DNA from: an uncultured Cytophagales bacterium
Lineage (GTDB): Bacteria; Bacteroidota; Bacteroidia; Cytophagales; UBA9547
Direction of reading: 5' to 3'
Assembly (NCBI GenBank): GCA_945957555.1
Contig: CAMFLX010000001.1
Coordinates: forward strand, 92,759-156,758
DNA: 64,000 bases
Part shown: positions 17,179-25,737 of the stretch, piece by piece
Numbering within the stretch: the first letter of the stretch is position 1
How the letters are laid out: each line of letters starts with the position of its first letter
Position numbers and translations under genes: made by a program
Notes under the pieces: generated by a model
Told to the model about the DNA's origin: nothing
Seen by the model: only the letters and a program-made list of their open reading frames with translations
Databases searched by the model: none

Positions 17179-19440
17179 ATGATGGATTACTTAAAGTCAC
17201 TTAATGAGCCTCAGATAGAAGCTGTTACCTCCACTGAGGGTCCACTAATGATCGTAGCTGGCGCAGGGTCTGGCAAAACAAGAGTATTGACTTACCGTAT
17301 TGCGTATCTTATTGGCAATGGTATTGAGCCATTTAATATATTGTCACTGACCTTTACCAATAAGGCGGCCAAGGAAATGCGCGAGAGAATTGAAAAGGTA
17401 GTTGGTAATGATGCTCGCAATATATGGATGGGGACCTTTCACTCCGTTTTTGCCAAAATTTTAAGAATTGAGCACGATAAACTGGGATATCCTCGCGATT
17501 TTACCATTTACGATACAGATGACTGCAAATCACTGTTAAGAAGTATCATCAAAGAAATGGGTCTTGACGACAAGATCTATAAAGTGTCTAATGTGTTGGC
17601 TCGGATTTCGAATTCGAAAAACAGACTGGTAGGGCCACAACAATATGCTGCTGATCCAATCATTAGATCAGACGACATTGCAGCACAAAGACCCAAACTC
17701 TCAGAAATCTATATCAAATATTGTGATCGATGCTTCAAAGCAGGAGCAATGGATTTTGATGATCTCTTGTATAACACTAACGTTTTGTTTTACAAACATT
17801 TGGATGTTTTGAATAAATACCAAAGCAAATTCCAGTATGTAATGGTGGATGAGTTTCAAGACACCAACCTTTCACAGTATCTTATTACCAAAAAGCTTGC
17901 AGCCAAGACCAGAAATATTTGTGTGGTGGGAGATGACGCTCAAAGTATTTATGCTTTTAGGGGTGCAGATATTCAAAATATCTTAAGTTTTCAAAAGGAA
18001 TACCCAGAACTTAAAATGGTAAAGTTGGAACAAAACTATCGTTCCACAAAAAACATTGTTGATACAGCAAATTCAGTAATTGCTCAGAACAAGAACCAAC
18101 TCAAAAAGAGTGTATTTACCGACAATGAACATGGGGAGCTTATTGGTCTAATCAAAGCTGGTTCTGATAATGAAGAAGGAAGGCTAATTGCCAGTTCAAT
18201 CTTTGAAACCAGAATGCACGAGGGCCTTAATTTTAGCGATTTTGCCATCCTGTATAGGACTAACTCTCAATCTAGGTCCTTTGAAGAAGCTTTAAGAAAA
18301 TTACAGATTCGTTATAAGATTATTGGTGGACTTTCTTTTTACCAACGTAAGGAAATCAAAGATTTGATCTCTTATTTAAGGTTTACGATCAATACCAATG
18401 ATGAAGAGGCGCTTAAGAGGATCATTAATTATCCAAGAAGAGGTATTGGAGAAACGACTATTGGGAATATCATCATCAAAGCTGATGAACTCAAAGTGCC
18501 AGTTTGGGAGATAATTTCCAATTCTAGTAAATACATTGGAGGAAAGGCCGGAGAAATCATAAAAAACTTTGCCACTCTGATAAAAAGTTTCAGAATCATA
18601 GCACAAAGTAAAGATGCTTATGAGACCATTAGCCATGTTGCAAAATCTTCGGGAATCATTAAAGAACTTTATGAAGATAAAACGGTTGAAGGTTTAGCTC
18701 GTTCGGAAAACATTCAGGAATTACTCAATGCAGTAAAAGGTTTTGTAGAAGACCCAGATCGAGAAGAGAAATCTATCATGGCTTTTCTAGAAGAAGTTTC
18801 ATTGCTAACCGATGTAGATAAAAAGGAAGAAGAAGACGAAAAGGATTACGTTACTCTAATGACCGTTCACTCTTCTAAAGGTCTAGAATTTAGGAATGTC
18901 TATATTGTTGGTTTAGAGGAAGATCTTTTTCCTTCGCAAATGATGCTCGGAAGTCGAGATGATTTGGAAGAAGAGCGACGTCTTTTTTATGTTGCCGTAA
19001 CAAGGGCTGAAAAGCGGCTGACACTGTCTTATGCCAACACAAGATACCGATTTGGAAGACTCGTACCCTGCGAACCCAGTAGATTTCTTGAAGAGATAGA
19101 TACCAAGTATATACAAATGAGCAAACCCAAGGCTTCATTACCTGTATATAACGAAATGCCATCTTTTGGTAGAGATGAGCCATTAGTTAAGAAAAATGTG
19201 AACTCATTACTCAAGCCCAAAGCTGTAAATGCCAACTACAATCACAAAGTTTCAGATAACTTTAGCCCGAGCGATTTAAGTTTATTGAAAGAAGGTATGA
19301 AGGTCGAGCACCCTAAGTTTGGTTTCGGTATAGTAAACAATGTGGATGCTTCTGGAAGTGAGAAAAAGGCAACAGTAACCTTTGAAATGGCAGGAGAAAA
19401 GACATTACTTTTAGGTTTTGCAAAGCTAATGATTGTTTAA
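17179..19440 (+). CDS. pcrA: ATP-dependent DNA helicase, UvrD/PcrA type
   Basis: A superfamily 1A 3'-5' helicase for nucleotide excision repair, replication restart and removal of RecA. Motifs in order: LNEPQIEAV (Q motif), Walker A GAGSGKT at residues 28-34, LTFTNKAAKEMRER (Ia), VMVDEFQDTN (II, DExx), VGDDAQSIYAFRGA (III), LEQNYRS (IV), LMTVHSSKGLEF (V) and LFYVAVTRAEKRL (VI). The C-terminus (residues about 700-753, VEHPKFGFGIV) is a Tudor-like RNA-polymerase-binding module. Start could be either of the two consecutive ATG codons at 17179 or 17182. The following gene begins two bases after the stop, so this is the first gene of a four-gene operon. Confidence 0.93.
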   Translation: MMDYLKSLNEPQIEAVTSTEGPLMIVAGAGSGKTRVLTYRIAYLIGNGIEPFNILSLTFTNKAAKEMRERIEKVVGNDARNIWMGTFHSVFAKILRIEHDKLGYPRDFTIYDTDDCKSLLRSIIKEMGLDDKIYKVSNVLARISNSKNRLVGPQQYAADPIIRSDDIAAQRPKLSEIYIKYCDRCFKAGAMDFDDLLYNTNVLFYKHLDVLNKYQSKFQYVMVDEFQDTNLSQYLITKKLAAKTRNICVVGDDAQSIYAFRGADIQNILSFQKEYPELKMVKLEQNYRSTKNIVDTANSVIAQNKNQLKKSVFTDNEHGELIGLIKAGSDNEEGRLIASSIFETRMHEGLNFSDFAILYRTNSQSRSFEEALRKLQIRYKIIGGLSFYQRKEIKDLISYLRFTINTNDEEALKRIINYPRRGIGETTIGNIIIKADELKVPVWEIISNSSKYIGGKAGEIIKNFATLIKSFRIIAQSKDAYETISHVAKSSGIIKELYEDKTVEGLARSENIQELLNAVKGFVEDPDREEKSIMAFLEEVSLLTDVDKKEEEDEKDYVTLMTVHSSKGLEFRNVYIVGLEEDLFPSQMMLGSRDDLEEERRLFYVAVTRAEKRLTLSYANTRYRFGRLVPCEPSRFLEEIDTKYIQMSKPKASLPVYNEMPSFGRDEPLVKKNVNSLLKPKAVNANYNHKVSDNFSPSDLSLLKEGMKVEHPKFGFGIVNNVDASGSEKKATVTFEMAGEKTLLLGFAKLMIV

Positions 19441-19442
19441 CA

Positions 19443-20123
19443 ATGAAGAAGGGGATCTTTTTACTGTTTTTCCTTGGGTTTTTTGTAGTGTTTTCTCAAC
19501 AAACACCTAAAATCATTTATATAGCGGATCCTTTATGTTCTTGGTGTTACGGTTTCCAAGTCGAAATCGATAAAGTTATAGAAAAATATAAGGCCGATTG
19601 TGCATTTGAGATCGTAGTGGGTGGTATGGGTATTGAAAATCAGAAACCCCTGAATCAAGAGTTTATAGAAAGTTTGCAAGACCATTGGGATGAAGTTAAA
19701 GAGGAAAGTGGTCAGCAATTTGATTTCAATATCCTTAAAACCAAAGGCTTGATCTATAATTCCGAACCGCTCTGTAGGGCGATTGTTACTGCTAAATCTA
19801 TGGATTCAAGCAAGGCTATATATATGCATAAGGCTTTACAAAAGGCTTTTTATGCTAAAAACCAGAATGTAACGCAAATACAAGCACTCATAAAATGTGC
19901 ACAAGAGATAGGTCTCGACACTGCAGAATTCTCTAGGAGGTTTGATTCTGAAGAGCTTAAAAAGAAGACTCAGGAAGAATTTGATCGAGTAGAGAGAAAT
20001 GGCGTAACAGGTTTTCCTGTTCTTTTACTTGCTGTTGGTCAAAAGACCATCATCATTACAGACGGATATACAAAATTCGCCAAATTGGATAAAAAGCTTA
20101 AAAAAGAATTGAATAAGAAATAA
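19443..20123 (+). CDS. Exported DsbA-family thioredoxin-fold protein
   Basis: An N-terminal hydrophobic stretch (FLLFFLGFFVVFS) is a signal peptide, so the protein is likely periplasmic. The mature part starts with the redox motif CSWC at residues 32-35 inside ADPLCSWCYGF, continues with the alpha-helical insertion seen in DsbA/FrnE-like proteins (VGGMGIENQKPLN) and has the cis-Pro loop VTGFPVLLL near residue 190. This suggests a thiol-disulfide oxidoreductase or isomerase of the FrnE/HCCA-isomerase branch. The gene is two bases after pcrA and its stop overlaps the next start (TAATG). No membrane DsbB-like partner is in the operon. Its link with a helicase is positional only. Confidence 0.82.
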   Translation: MKKGIFLLFFLGFFVVFSQQTPKIIYIADPLCSWCYGFQVEIDKVIEKYKADCAFEIVVGGMGIENQKPLNQEFIESLQDHWDEVKEESGQQFDFNILKTKGLIYNSEPLCRAIVTAKSMDSSKAIYMHKALQKAFYAKNQNVTQIQALIKCAQEIGLDTAEFSRRFDSEELKKKTQEEFDRVERNGVTGFPVLLLAVGQKTIIITDGYTKFAKLDKKLKKELNKK

Positions 20124-21079
20124 TGTTTTGGGATAAGAAAAAAATAGTTACGCTTTCTGTATTAGGTGTTTTAGCAATATTTGCTTACATAGCTAACAGT
20201 AGCAATTCAAACGGTAGGGTTTTAGATATATCACCAGAATACTTTGCTATAAAAGACAGTTTGTCTATTAGAACAATAACCTTAAGTACTCCGCAAGGCC
20301 AAAAGGTTGAATTAAGTGCAAATTCAGGAGTATGGCTCGTTAACGGACAATATCGGGCTAGTGAACTAAACCTTGGACGCTTATTATATATTTTAAAGAA
20401 TGTGAGAGCCAAACGAGAACTTACTAGTACAAGCTCGAAGTCTATTATTGAGAAAATCAAGAACGAGGGTGTTAGAATAAGAGTAATGAGTAGCGACAAA
20501 TTATTGAATGAATTTATCGCTGACAATGGAGAGATTACCTCTTCGTCTTGTTTCTATGATATTAAATCAAACAAAGCCTATTTTGTTGAGTTACCAAATG
20601 TTCACACTGATGACTTCAGTAGTTTTTTTAAGACAGATCAAAACGTATGGAGAAGCAGATTGATTGCAAACAATAGCTTAAAATCCTTAGTAACACTTAC
20701 CAGTAATTTGGCAGGAAAAGAAGTAAAATTTACATACAAAAACGCCTTTTTTGAAATTCCTAACGTCAAAAACATAGATTCAAACACTGTCGGTATGTAT
20801 TTAATACAATTTAGGAACTTAGAATGTGATGGTTTTCTGGATGATTCCTTAAAGAAATTCTGTACCAAGGATTTCAAAAAAGCATTTGCATCCGTTACCA
20901 TAACCGATCTTGATACCACAAAAAACAACAAACTTTACTTTTTTGAGCTTCCTAGCCAGAAAAAAAGGTTTATGGGATATAGTAAAAAGTTGGATGAATG
21001 CTTTTGGCTTTCCAAGAGTAAGACCATGGATTTACTTATAGAAACCGAAAAATTATTTGAAAAACAAAAACAACAATAG
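20123..21079 (+). CDS. DUF4340-like membrane-anchored protein
   Basis: A 318-residue protein with one N-terminal transmembrane anchor (VTLSVLGVLAIFAYIA) and a soluble remainder predicted outside the cytoplasm. The pattern of a short anchor, then the VWLVNGQYRA segment, ILKNVRAKRELTS and further beta-strand-rich repeats, recalls DUF4340 proteins, which accompany gliding or transport-type ABC systems in other bacteria. That ABC system is not present here, so the name is tentative. The start codon shares a base with the upstream stop. Expression coupled to the DsbA-like gene suggests an envelope role. Confidence 0.55.
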   Translation: MFWDKKKIVTLSVLGVLAIFAYIANSSNSNGRVLDISPEYFAIKDSLSIRTITLSTPQGQKVELSANSGVWLVNGQYRASELNLGRLLYILKNVRAKRELTSTSSKSIIEKIKNEGVRIRVMSSDKLLNEFIADNGEITSSSCFYDIKSNKAYFVELPNVHTDDFSSFFKTDQNVWRSRLIANNSLKSLVTLTSNLAGKEVKFTYKNAFFEIPNVKNIDSNTVGMYLIQFRNLECDGFLDDSLKKFCTKDFKKAFASVTITDLDTTKNNKLYFFELPSQKKRFMGYSKKLDECFWLSKSKTMDLLIETEKLFEKQKQQ

Positions 21080-21082
21080 GTT

Positions 21083-21871
21083 ATGGATCTAAATCTTAAA
21101 AATAAAAGAGCCATAGTATGTGGCGGCTCTCGTGGTATTGGGCTTGCCATAGCAAAACAATTTGCCGATCAGGGGGCTAATGTCACACTACTTTCAAGAG
21201 ATATTAGACATTTGGATGAAGCCATAAAACAGTTAAGTAGCTCCAAAAACCAAGACCACCACAAGCTTATGGTAGATTTTGGCTCGCCAGAAGAGGTTCG
21301 ATCCGTAATCAAAAATTATGCACAGCAAAACAATGATATTCAGATTTTGGTAAATAATAGCGGTGGGCCTCGTGCCGGCAAAATATTGGATATTGGAACT
21401 GACGAGTTCAAGGAGGCATTTCTGCAACATTTGGTAAGTGATCATATCCTAGCCAAAACGCTTGTCCCAATCATGCAAAAAAATGGCTATGGTCGTATTG
21501 TTAACATTTTGTCAGTTTCAGTGAAGGAACCTATAAAAGGTTTAGGGGTTTCAAATGCCGTACGGGCTGCTGTAGCTAACTGGGCAAAGACCTTAGCAGA
21601 AGAAGTGGCAGAGTTTGGTATTACTGTGAACAATATTCTGCCTGGACCAACGGAAACCAAAAGAATAGAAGCACTTATCGAAGACTTTTCAAGAAGACGA
21701 AAGCTGCCATATGAAGAAATAAAAAGGGAAATGGAACAAGAAATACCTTTAAAACGTTTTGCAAGGGCAGAAGAAATCGCCAATGTTGTCGGTTTTATTG
21801 CGTCACCAGCAGCGTCATATATCAATGGAATAAATCTTCCAGTCGATGGGGGGAAATTGGGGTGCCTGTAA
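21083..21871 (+). CDS. Atypical short-chain dehydrogenase lacking the Tyr-x3-Lys pair
   Basis: A classical SDR by fold: cofactor motif GGSRGIGLAIAK near residue 14, an NNSGGPRAG strand in place of NNAG, and the C-terminal PVDGGKLG. The catalytic pair is changed: where FabG in this window (36513-37262) has Tyr157 and Lys161, this protein has Ser157 and Arg161 in GLGVSNAVRAAVANWAK. This SN-x2-R form recurs in a subfamily of uncharacterised SDRs, so it is probably not random decay. NAD(P) binding looks intact; the reaction is unknown and may not be a normal oxidoreduction. It is the last gene of the pcrA operon, three bases after the DUF4340-like gene. Confidence 0.85.
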   Translation: MDLNLKNKRAIVCGGSRGIGLAIAKQFADQGANVTLLSRDIRHLDEAIKQLSSSKNQDHHKLMVDFGSPEEVRSVIKNYAQQNNDIQILVNNSGGPRAGKILDIGTDEFKEAFLQHLVSDHILAKTLVPIMQKNGYGRIVNILSVSVKEPIKGLGVSNAVRAAVANWAKTLAEEVAEFGITVNNILPGPTETKRIEALIEDFSRRRKLPYEEIKREMEQEIPLKRFARAEEIANVVGFIASPAASYINGINLPVDGGKLGCL

Positions 21872-21877
21872 AAAAAC

Positions 21878-21910
21878 TTTGGCAAAGAAATTGCGTAATG
21901 CTATCTTGCG
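21878..21910 (+). promoter_or_regulatory. Weak promoter candidate for glmM
   Basis: TTTG at 21878-21881 and TATCTTGC at 21903-21910 are 21 bases apart. The -7 box departs from TAnnTTTG at two positions. Expected leader is about 30 bases. Confidence 0.3.
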
Positions 21911-21942
21911 GGACTTTTTGGGAAAACGTATAAACATTAGCT

Positions 21943-23337
21943 ATGACATTAATAAAATCTATATCAGGTATTCGTGGAACGATTGGAGGAAAAGCTGGAG
22001 ATGCACTCACACCACTTGATGTAGTAAAATTTTCAGCTGCTTTTGGCAACTGGGTGAAATCGAGATCATTAAACAACAAAGTGGTTATTGGCCGTGATGC
22101 CAGACCTTCTGGATCAAACATTGCGTCTTTAGTTTCTGCTACTTTGCAAAGCGTTGGAGTAAATGTAGTAGACTTAGGTCTCGCTACGACACCCACAGTG
22201 GAAATGGCTGTAGTATGGGAAGGGGCTGCCGCAGGAATCATCATTACAGCAAGTCATAATCCCATACAATGGAATGCACTCAAACTTTTAAATGAAAAAG
22301 GTGAGTTTATCTCTGCAGAGGAGGGTAAGTTGTTGGTAGATATGGTAAATAATGAAGATTTTACTTTTTCTGAAGTAGGAAAAATAGGGTCATATGTTAC
22401 CAATAGTAAGTATTTAGAAAAGCACATAGAAGCGATTTTAGCTTTGCCATTAGTAGATAAGGAAGCAATTGCAAAACGGAATTTTAAGATTGTCGTGGAT
22501 GCGGTAAATTCCGTTGGAGGAATAGCTGTACCAGCACTTTTAGAGGCACTCGGAGTAAGAATCTTGCATAAACTGTATTGTGAGCCTACTGGGCAATTTC
22601 CACACAATCCAGAGCCACTTCCAGAACATCTCACTAAGATATCATCTGTGGTATCTGAAGAGGATTATGATTTAGGCATTGTAGTGGATCCAGATGTTGA
22701 TAGGCTCGCGTTTGTTTGTGAAGACGGAACCATGTTTGGTGAGGAATATACGTTGGTAGCAGTTGCTGATTACATACTTGGCAACAATAACGGAAATACA
22801 GTATCGAATCTTTCTTCTACTAGAGCCCTTAGAGATATTACTGAGAAAAGTGGAAATAAATACTTTAGTTCTGCGGTAGGCGAGGTAAATGTGGTTGAAA
22901 AAATGAAAGCCGAAAATGCTGTAATTGGAGGTGAAGGTAATGGAGGTATTATTTACCCAGAATTGCATTACGGTCGTGATGCCTTAGTAGGAATAGCCTT
23001 ATTCCTAACTCATTTGGCTAAATTAGGTAAGTCAGCCTCTAGGCTCAGACATTCATACCCTGATTATCATATCTCTAAGAACAAGATTGATCTCACACCT
23101 GAAATTGACATAGATTTTCTGTTGGAAGAGGTCAAACTAAAATATAAAAAGCAACCTATTAATGACATAGATGGCGTTAAAATAGAATTTGATAAGGAAT
23201 GGGTGCATTTGAGAAGGTCCAATACGGAACCGATCATTCGCATTTATGCAGAAAGTGAATCAGAGACCACTGCTCATGCCCTTGCGAATAAAATTATTCT
23301 AGACATTAAGGAGATTATTTCGGAAAAAGTAATGTAA
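21943..23337 (+). CDS. glmM: Phosphoglucosamine mutase (phosphohexomutase family)
   Basis: Converts glucosamine-6-phosphate to glucosamine-1-phosphate, following GlmS on the path to UDP-GlcNAc. The four phosphohexomutase elements are present: SGIRGTIGG at the start, the phosphoserine loop TASHNP with Ser104, the metal loop VDPDVDRLAF and the phosphate-binding RRSNTEPIIRIY near the C-terminus. 464 residues is normal for the Bacteroidota version. A phosphomannomutase or phosphoglucomutase activity cannot be excluded by motifs alone. It has a separate weak promoter and is followed by panD with its own -7 box. Confidence 0.87.
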   Translation: MTLIKSISGIRGTIGGKAGDALTPLDVVKFSAAFGNWVKSRSLNNKVVIGRDARPSGSNIASLVSATLQSVGVNVVDLGLATTPTVEMAVVWEGAAAGIIITASHNPIQWNALKLLNEKGEFISAEEGKLLVDMVNNEDFTFSEVGKIGSYVTNSKYLEKHIEAILALPLVDKEAIAKRNFKIVVDAVNSVGGIAVPALLEALGVRILHKLYCEPTGQFPHNPEPLPEHLTKISSVVSEEDYDLGIVVDPDVDRLAFVCEDGTMFGEEYTLVAVADYILGNNNGNTVSNLSSTRALRDITEKSGNKYFSSAVGEVNVVEKMKAENAVIGGEGNGGIIYPELHYGRDALVGIALFLTHLAKLGKSASRLRHSYPDYHISKNKIDLTPEIDIDFLLEEVKLKYKKQPINDIDGVKIEFDKEWVHLRRSNTEPIIRIYAESESETTAHALANKIILDIKEIISEKVM

Positions 23338-23343
23338 TATTTT

Positions 23344-23351
23344 TACTTTTG
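23344..23351 (+). promoter_or_regulatory. -7 box for panD (TACTTTTG)
   Basis: An exact TAnnTTTG match placed so that transcription starts about 15 bases before the panD ATG. No TTG at -33, so strength is uncertain. Confidence 0.5.
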
Positions 23352-23369
23352 TAACCCTAAAGATTTTAA

Positions 23370-23717
23370 ATGCAAATTCAAGTACTCAAATCAAAAATAC
23401 ATAGAGCCAAAATAACCCAGGCAGAACTTCACTATGTTGGCAGTATTACCATTGACAAGGATTTGTTAGATGCAGCCAACATGGTAGAAGGAGAAAAAGT
23501 ACAGGTATTAAACGTAAATAACGGTGAACGACTTGAAACTTACGTGATTTCAGGCCCAAAAGGTTCTGGAGTTATATGTATGAATGGGCCAGCCGCTCGA
23601 AAGATGCAAGTAGGAGATGTAGTAATCGTTATTTCATATGCTACAATAGACTTTGACAAGGCAAATTCATTTAAGCCTTGGTTGGTATTCCCTGATGAAA
23701 ATAATAGGCTACCTTAA
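23370..23717 (+). CDS. panD: Aspartate 1-decarboxylase precursor
   Basis: Makes beta-alanine from aspartate for pantothenate synthesis. It is a pyruvoyl enzyme that cleaves itself between Gly24 and Ser25; both are present in [10 protein letters not shown], giving the beta and alpha chains. [20 protein letters not shown] is the conserved C-terminal core. Length of 115 residues is normal. The gene is separate from panC (10866-11702), although these are often adjacent in the group. It converges with the HTH gene with nine bases between the stops and no visible terminator. Confidence 0.95.
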   Translation: MQIQVLKSKIHRAKITQAELHYVGSITIDKDLLDAANMVEGEKVQVLNVNNGERLETYVISGPKGSGVICMNGPAARKMQVGDVVIVISYATIDFDKANSFKPWLVFPDENNRLP

Positions 23718-23726
23718 TATTACAGA

Positions 23727-24122
23727 TTAGTTTTTAAGTTTCATTTTCAATTGGCTCAAAAGTACCGAAGAAGAAGCTATGTTTTCTTCAAGTTCTTTGA
23801 TTAAATCCTCGGTCGATCCTTTTACGAATCTTCCTTCTGGTTCGAGGGTTACTTTATCCGTGGTATGCTCGGTAGGGTTTAAGAATGTGGAACCGATACC
23901 TTCAATAACGAATATTGGACTTACTAAAAAGTGTCTGTAAAGGTTACTTAGCATCTCTAGGGTCACACTTCTTTTATCGTGCTTTATGTCACTTACTATT
24001 TGGGGATGAATGCCCAAGGTCTGACAGAATTCGTTTAGGGTCTTAACCTTTTTAGATTTTACAAGCGATTTACTGATTTCTATAAATCGCTGATTTACCG
24101 ATATTTTTAGTGTACTTGACAA
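23727..24122 (-). CDS. Small helix-turn-helix protein (XRE-like)
   Basis: A 131-residue protein whose first 75 residues look like an HTH_3/XRE domain: FIEISKSLVKSKKVKTLNEFCQTLGIHPQIVSDIKHDKRSVTLEMLSNL, written here only as motif landmarks LNEFCQTLG (helix 2), HPQIVSDIK (recognition helix) and SVTLEMLSNL. The C-terminal part ends in a predicted coiled coil (LIKELEENIASSSVLLSQLK). It is probably a DNA-binding regulator that dimerises through the tail. Two 11-bp direct repeats just upstream of its start codon could be its own operator. No obvious target gene adjoins it; panD is convergent. Confidence 0.7.
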   Translation of the reverse strand: MSSTLKISVNQRFIEISKSLVKSKKVKTLNEFCQTLGIHPQIVSDIKHDKRSVTLEMLSNLYRHFLVSPIFVIEGIGSTFLNPTEHTTDKVTLEPEGRFVKGSTEDLIKELEENIASSSVLLSQLKMKLKN

Positions 24123-24420
24123 AATAGTAAAAAATTATAGTAAAAAACTTGTTGAGGTACAGTTTTTTGCTTATGTTTGTGTACCATGTTAATGAACAAA
24201 AATAATGACTAATCTTGAAAATAACAATTATTTTGTTCAGGGAATGAATTGAGTAATCATTATAGATAATGACAAGAACTTAATAGTTAAAGATTATTTT
24301 TTAAGGAATCTGGCTAGGTAATTAAATGGTTAAGTGTACTCAGAATAGGTGAATTAAAGAAAACTTATATAAATTTGGAACGCGCCAAATATATTGTCGC
24401 GCCCCAATGCAGTTAAACGC
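24123..24420. other. Intergenic region, 298 bp, upstream of the HTH gene
   Basis: No gene is supported. The part next to the HTH start carries direct repeats ATAGTAAAAAA at 24124-24134 and 24137-24147. A minus-strand TATTTTTG box (24204-24197) could serve the HTH gene with a leader near 70 bases. A small GC-rich patch at 24379-24404 holds GCGCC-type repeats of unclear meaning. Because the NUDIX gene ends here, a terminator is expected, but no strong hairpin is seen. Confidence 0.5.
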
Positions 24421-25095
24421 CTAAGTCTGCTTTATTTTTTGATATTTTTGAAATACATAAGCAATAGATTTATAGCTTTTCCCAAGAGCCTTTTGCACTT
24501 CATTTGCGTTCATCCATTTGATATTGTCTATACTTTCTTCTTTTTGTGGTTTCATTTTGGAGTCGTCAACATTGGTCATTAAATACCATGAAGTCTTCTT
24601 TAACATATCTGATCCACCTTTAGTAGTATAGCTGTGCCAAGTATCCACTATTTTGTATTCTAGTTCTGCCTTTATACAACATTCCTCCTCTACCTCACGA
24701 AGTGCACATTCTTGAATAGTTTCACCATAATCAAGTTTGCCTTTGGGTAAATCCCAAAGCCCAAGTCTGTGAATCATCAAGAACTTCTCGCCTTTGAGCA
24801 CTAGCCCCCCGCCAGCTTCTATTCTTTTGAAAGAGCTTTTGATGATGTCTTCGTAGGCTTTTTTGTCATTGGTGAGAACCACAATTTCTTTCACAGAATG
24901 GTTTTTGAACCTTTGTAAGTAACTGACAAGACCCAAAACTTGTTTTTGAGATGGAGACTTGATCAGGATCTTGCCTTTTAATGAAGGTTCATTAAATACC
25001 TGTTGGTCTACAATAGTTGTATCGAATAAGCTGGATGTATACTTGTCGAATTTTTTGCTAATTCTAAACGGAGTATCGTTAATAAAGAAAAGCAT
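24421..25095 (-). CDS. NUDIX hydrolase
   Basis: Hydrolyses a nucleoside-diphosphate-linked substrate; the exact substrate is open. The Nudix box is intact: GKLDYGETIQECALREVEEEC fits G-x5-E-x7-REVxEE, near residues 118-140. About 90 N-terminal residues precede it with no family I recognise (SLKGKILIKSPSQKQVLGLV is part of this segment). The call WDLPKGKLD is common in the diadenosine-polyphosphate and RNA-type NUDIX enzymes. It is the last gene of the hisF-DUF3108-hisIE operon, starting 13 bases after the hisIE stop, so it may act in nucleotide housekeeping alongside histidine synthesis. Confidence 0.87.
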   Translation of the reverse strand: MLFFINDTPFRISKKFDKYTSSLFDTTIVDQQVFNEPSLKGKILIKSPSQKQVLGLVSYLQRFKNHSVKEIVVLTNDKKAYEDIIKSSFKRIEAGGGLVLKGEKFLMIHRLGLWDLPKGKLDYGETIQECALREVEEECCIKAELEYKIVDTWHSYTTKGGSDMLKKTSWYLMTNVDDSKMKPQKEESIDNIKWMNANEVQKALGKSYKSIAYVFQKYQKIKQT

Positions 25096-25108
25096 TTGAT
25101 CTAGAATT

Positions 25109-25705
25109 TTATTTATGTCTTTGTTTCAGGACTTCAATTATTTCTGTGAAAGAAATATTCTTGGCTTCTAGTAATACAAGGTAATGGAAAAACAGATCGG
25201 CTGCTTCGTTTCTAAACAAATCATCATTGTTATCCTTTGCTTCAATTACTACCTCTACGGCTTCCTCACCCACTTTCTGGGCTATTTTGTTGATTCCCTT
25301 TTTAAATAGGGAACTAGTGTATGATTTATCGCTCTCCTCCTCTTTTCTGCTTTTGATAGTAGTGATTAATTTTGTTAGAAAATCGTAATCAGTTTGTGTA
25401 TTCTTTTCAAAGAAGCAAGTGTCTGCACCTGTGTGGCAAGTTGCACCTTTCGGATTTGCTTTTATCAAAACCGTATCTTGGTCACAATCAATCAAAACCT
25501 GAACTACATCAAGAAAATGTCCAGAAGTTTCTCCCTTAGTCCACAGCCTTTGCTTGGTGCGACTAAAAAAGGTCACTCTTTTTTCTTGAACTGTTTTTTC
25601 ATAAGCTTCCTGGTTCATGAACCCTACCATCAGAATCTTTTCGGTACTAGCATCTTGTACCACAGCAGGCACCAATCCTCCTTGTTTTTCGAAATTTATC
25701 TCCAT
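25109..25705 (-). CDS. hisIE: Bifunctional phosphoribosyl-AMP cyclohydrolase / phosphoribosyl-ATP pyrophosphatase
   Basis: Catalyses steps two and three of histidine synthesis in one polypeptide. The HisI cyclohydrolase half (about residues 1-105) has VGFMNQEAYEKT, WTKGETSGHFLDV, CDQDTVLIK and the metal-binding ATCHTGADTCF. The HisE pyrophosphatase half (about 110-198) has YTSSLFKKGINKIAQKVGEEA and the EVVIEAK helix. 198 residues is the usual fusion size. It is preceded by a possible internal promoter and by the DUF3108 lipoprotein gene and hisF. hisG, D, C, B, H and A are not in the window. Confidence 0.96.
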   Translation of the reverse strand: MEINFEKQGGLVPAVVQDASTEKILMVGFMNQEAYEKTVQEKRVTFFSRTKQRLWTKGETSGHFLDVVQVLIDCDQDTVLIKANPKGATCHTGADTCFFEKNTQTDYDFLTKLITTIKSRKEEESDKSYTSSLFKKGINKIAQKVGEEAVEVVIEAKDNNDDLFRNEAADLFFHYLVLLEAKNISFTEIIEVLKQRHK

Positions 25706-25722
25706 TGAATGTTTGATCGCTA

Positions 25723-25730
25723 CAAAATTA
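25723..25730 (-). promoter_or_regulatory. Candidate -7 box (TAATTTTG) for hisIE
   Basis: Exact TAnnTTTG on the minus strand in the 32-bp gap upstream of hisIE, placing the start point about 14 bases before the ATG. No -33 TTG is seen, so hisIE may also be read through from hisF. Confidence 0.4.
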
Positions 25731-25737
25731 CGAAAAT

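Noticed and set aside
24379-24404. GC-rich patch with repeated GCGCC that could be a stem or an attachment site
   Set aside because: The copies are direct and do not pair, no integrase or duplicated sequence is present nearby, and no structure is supported.
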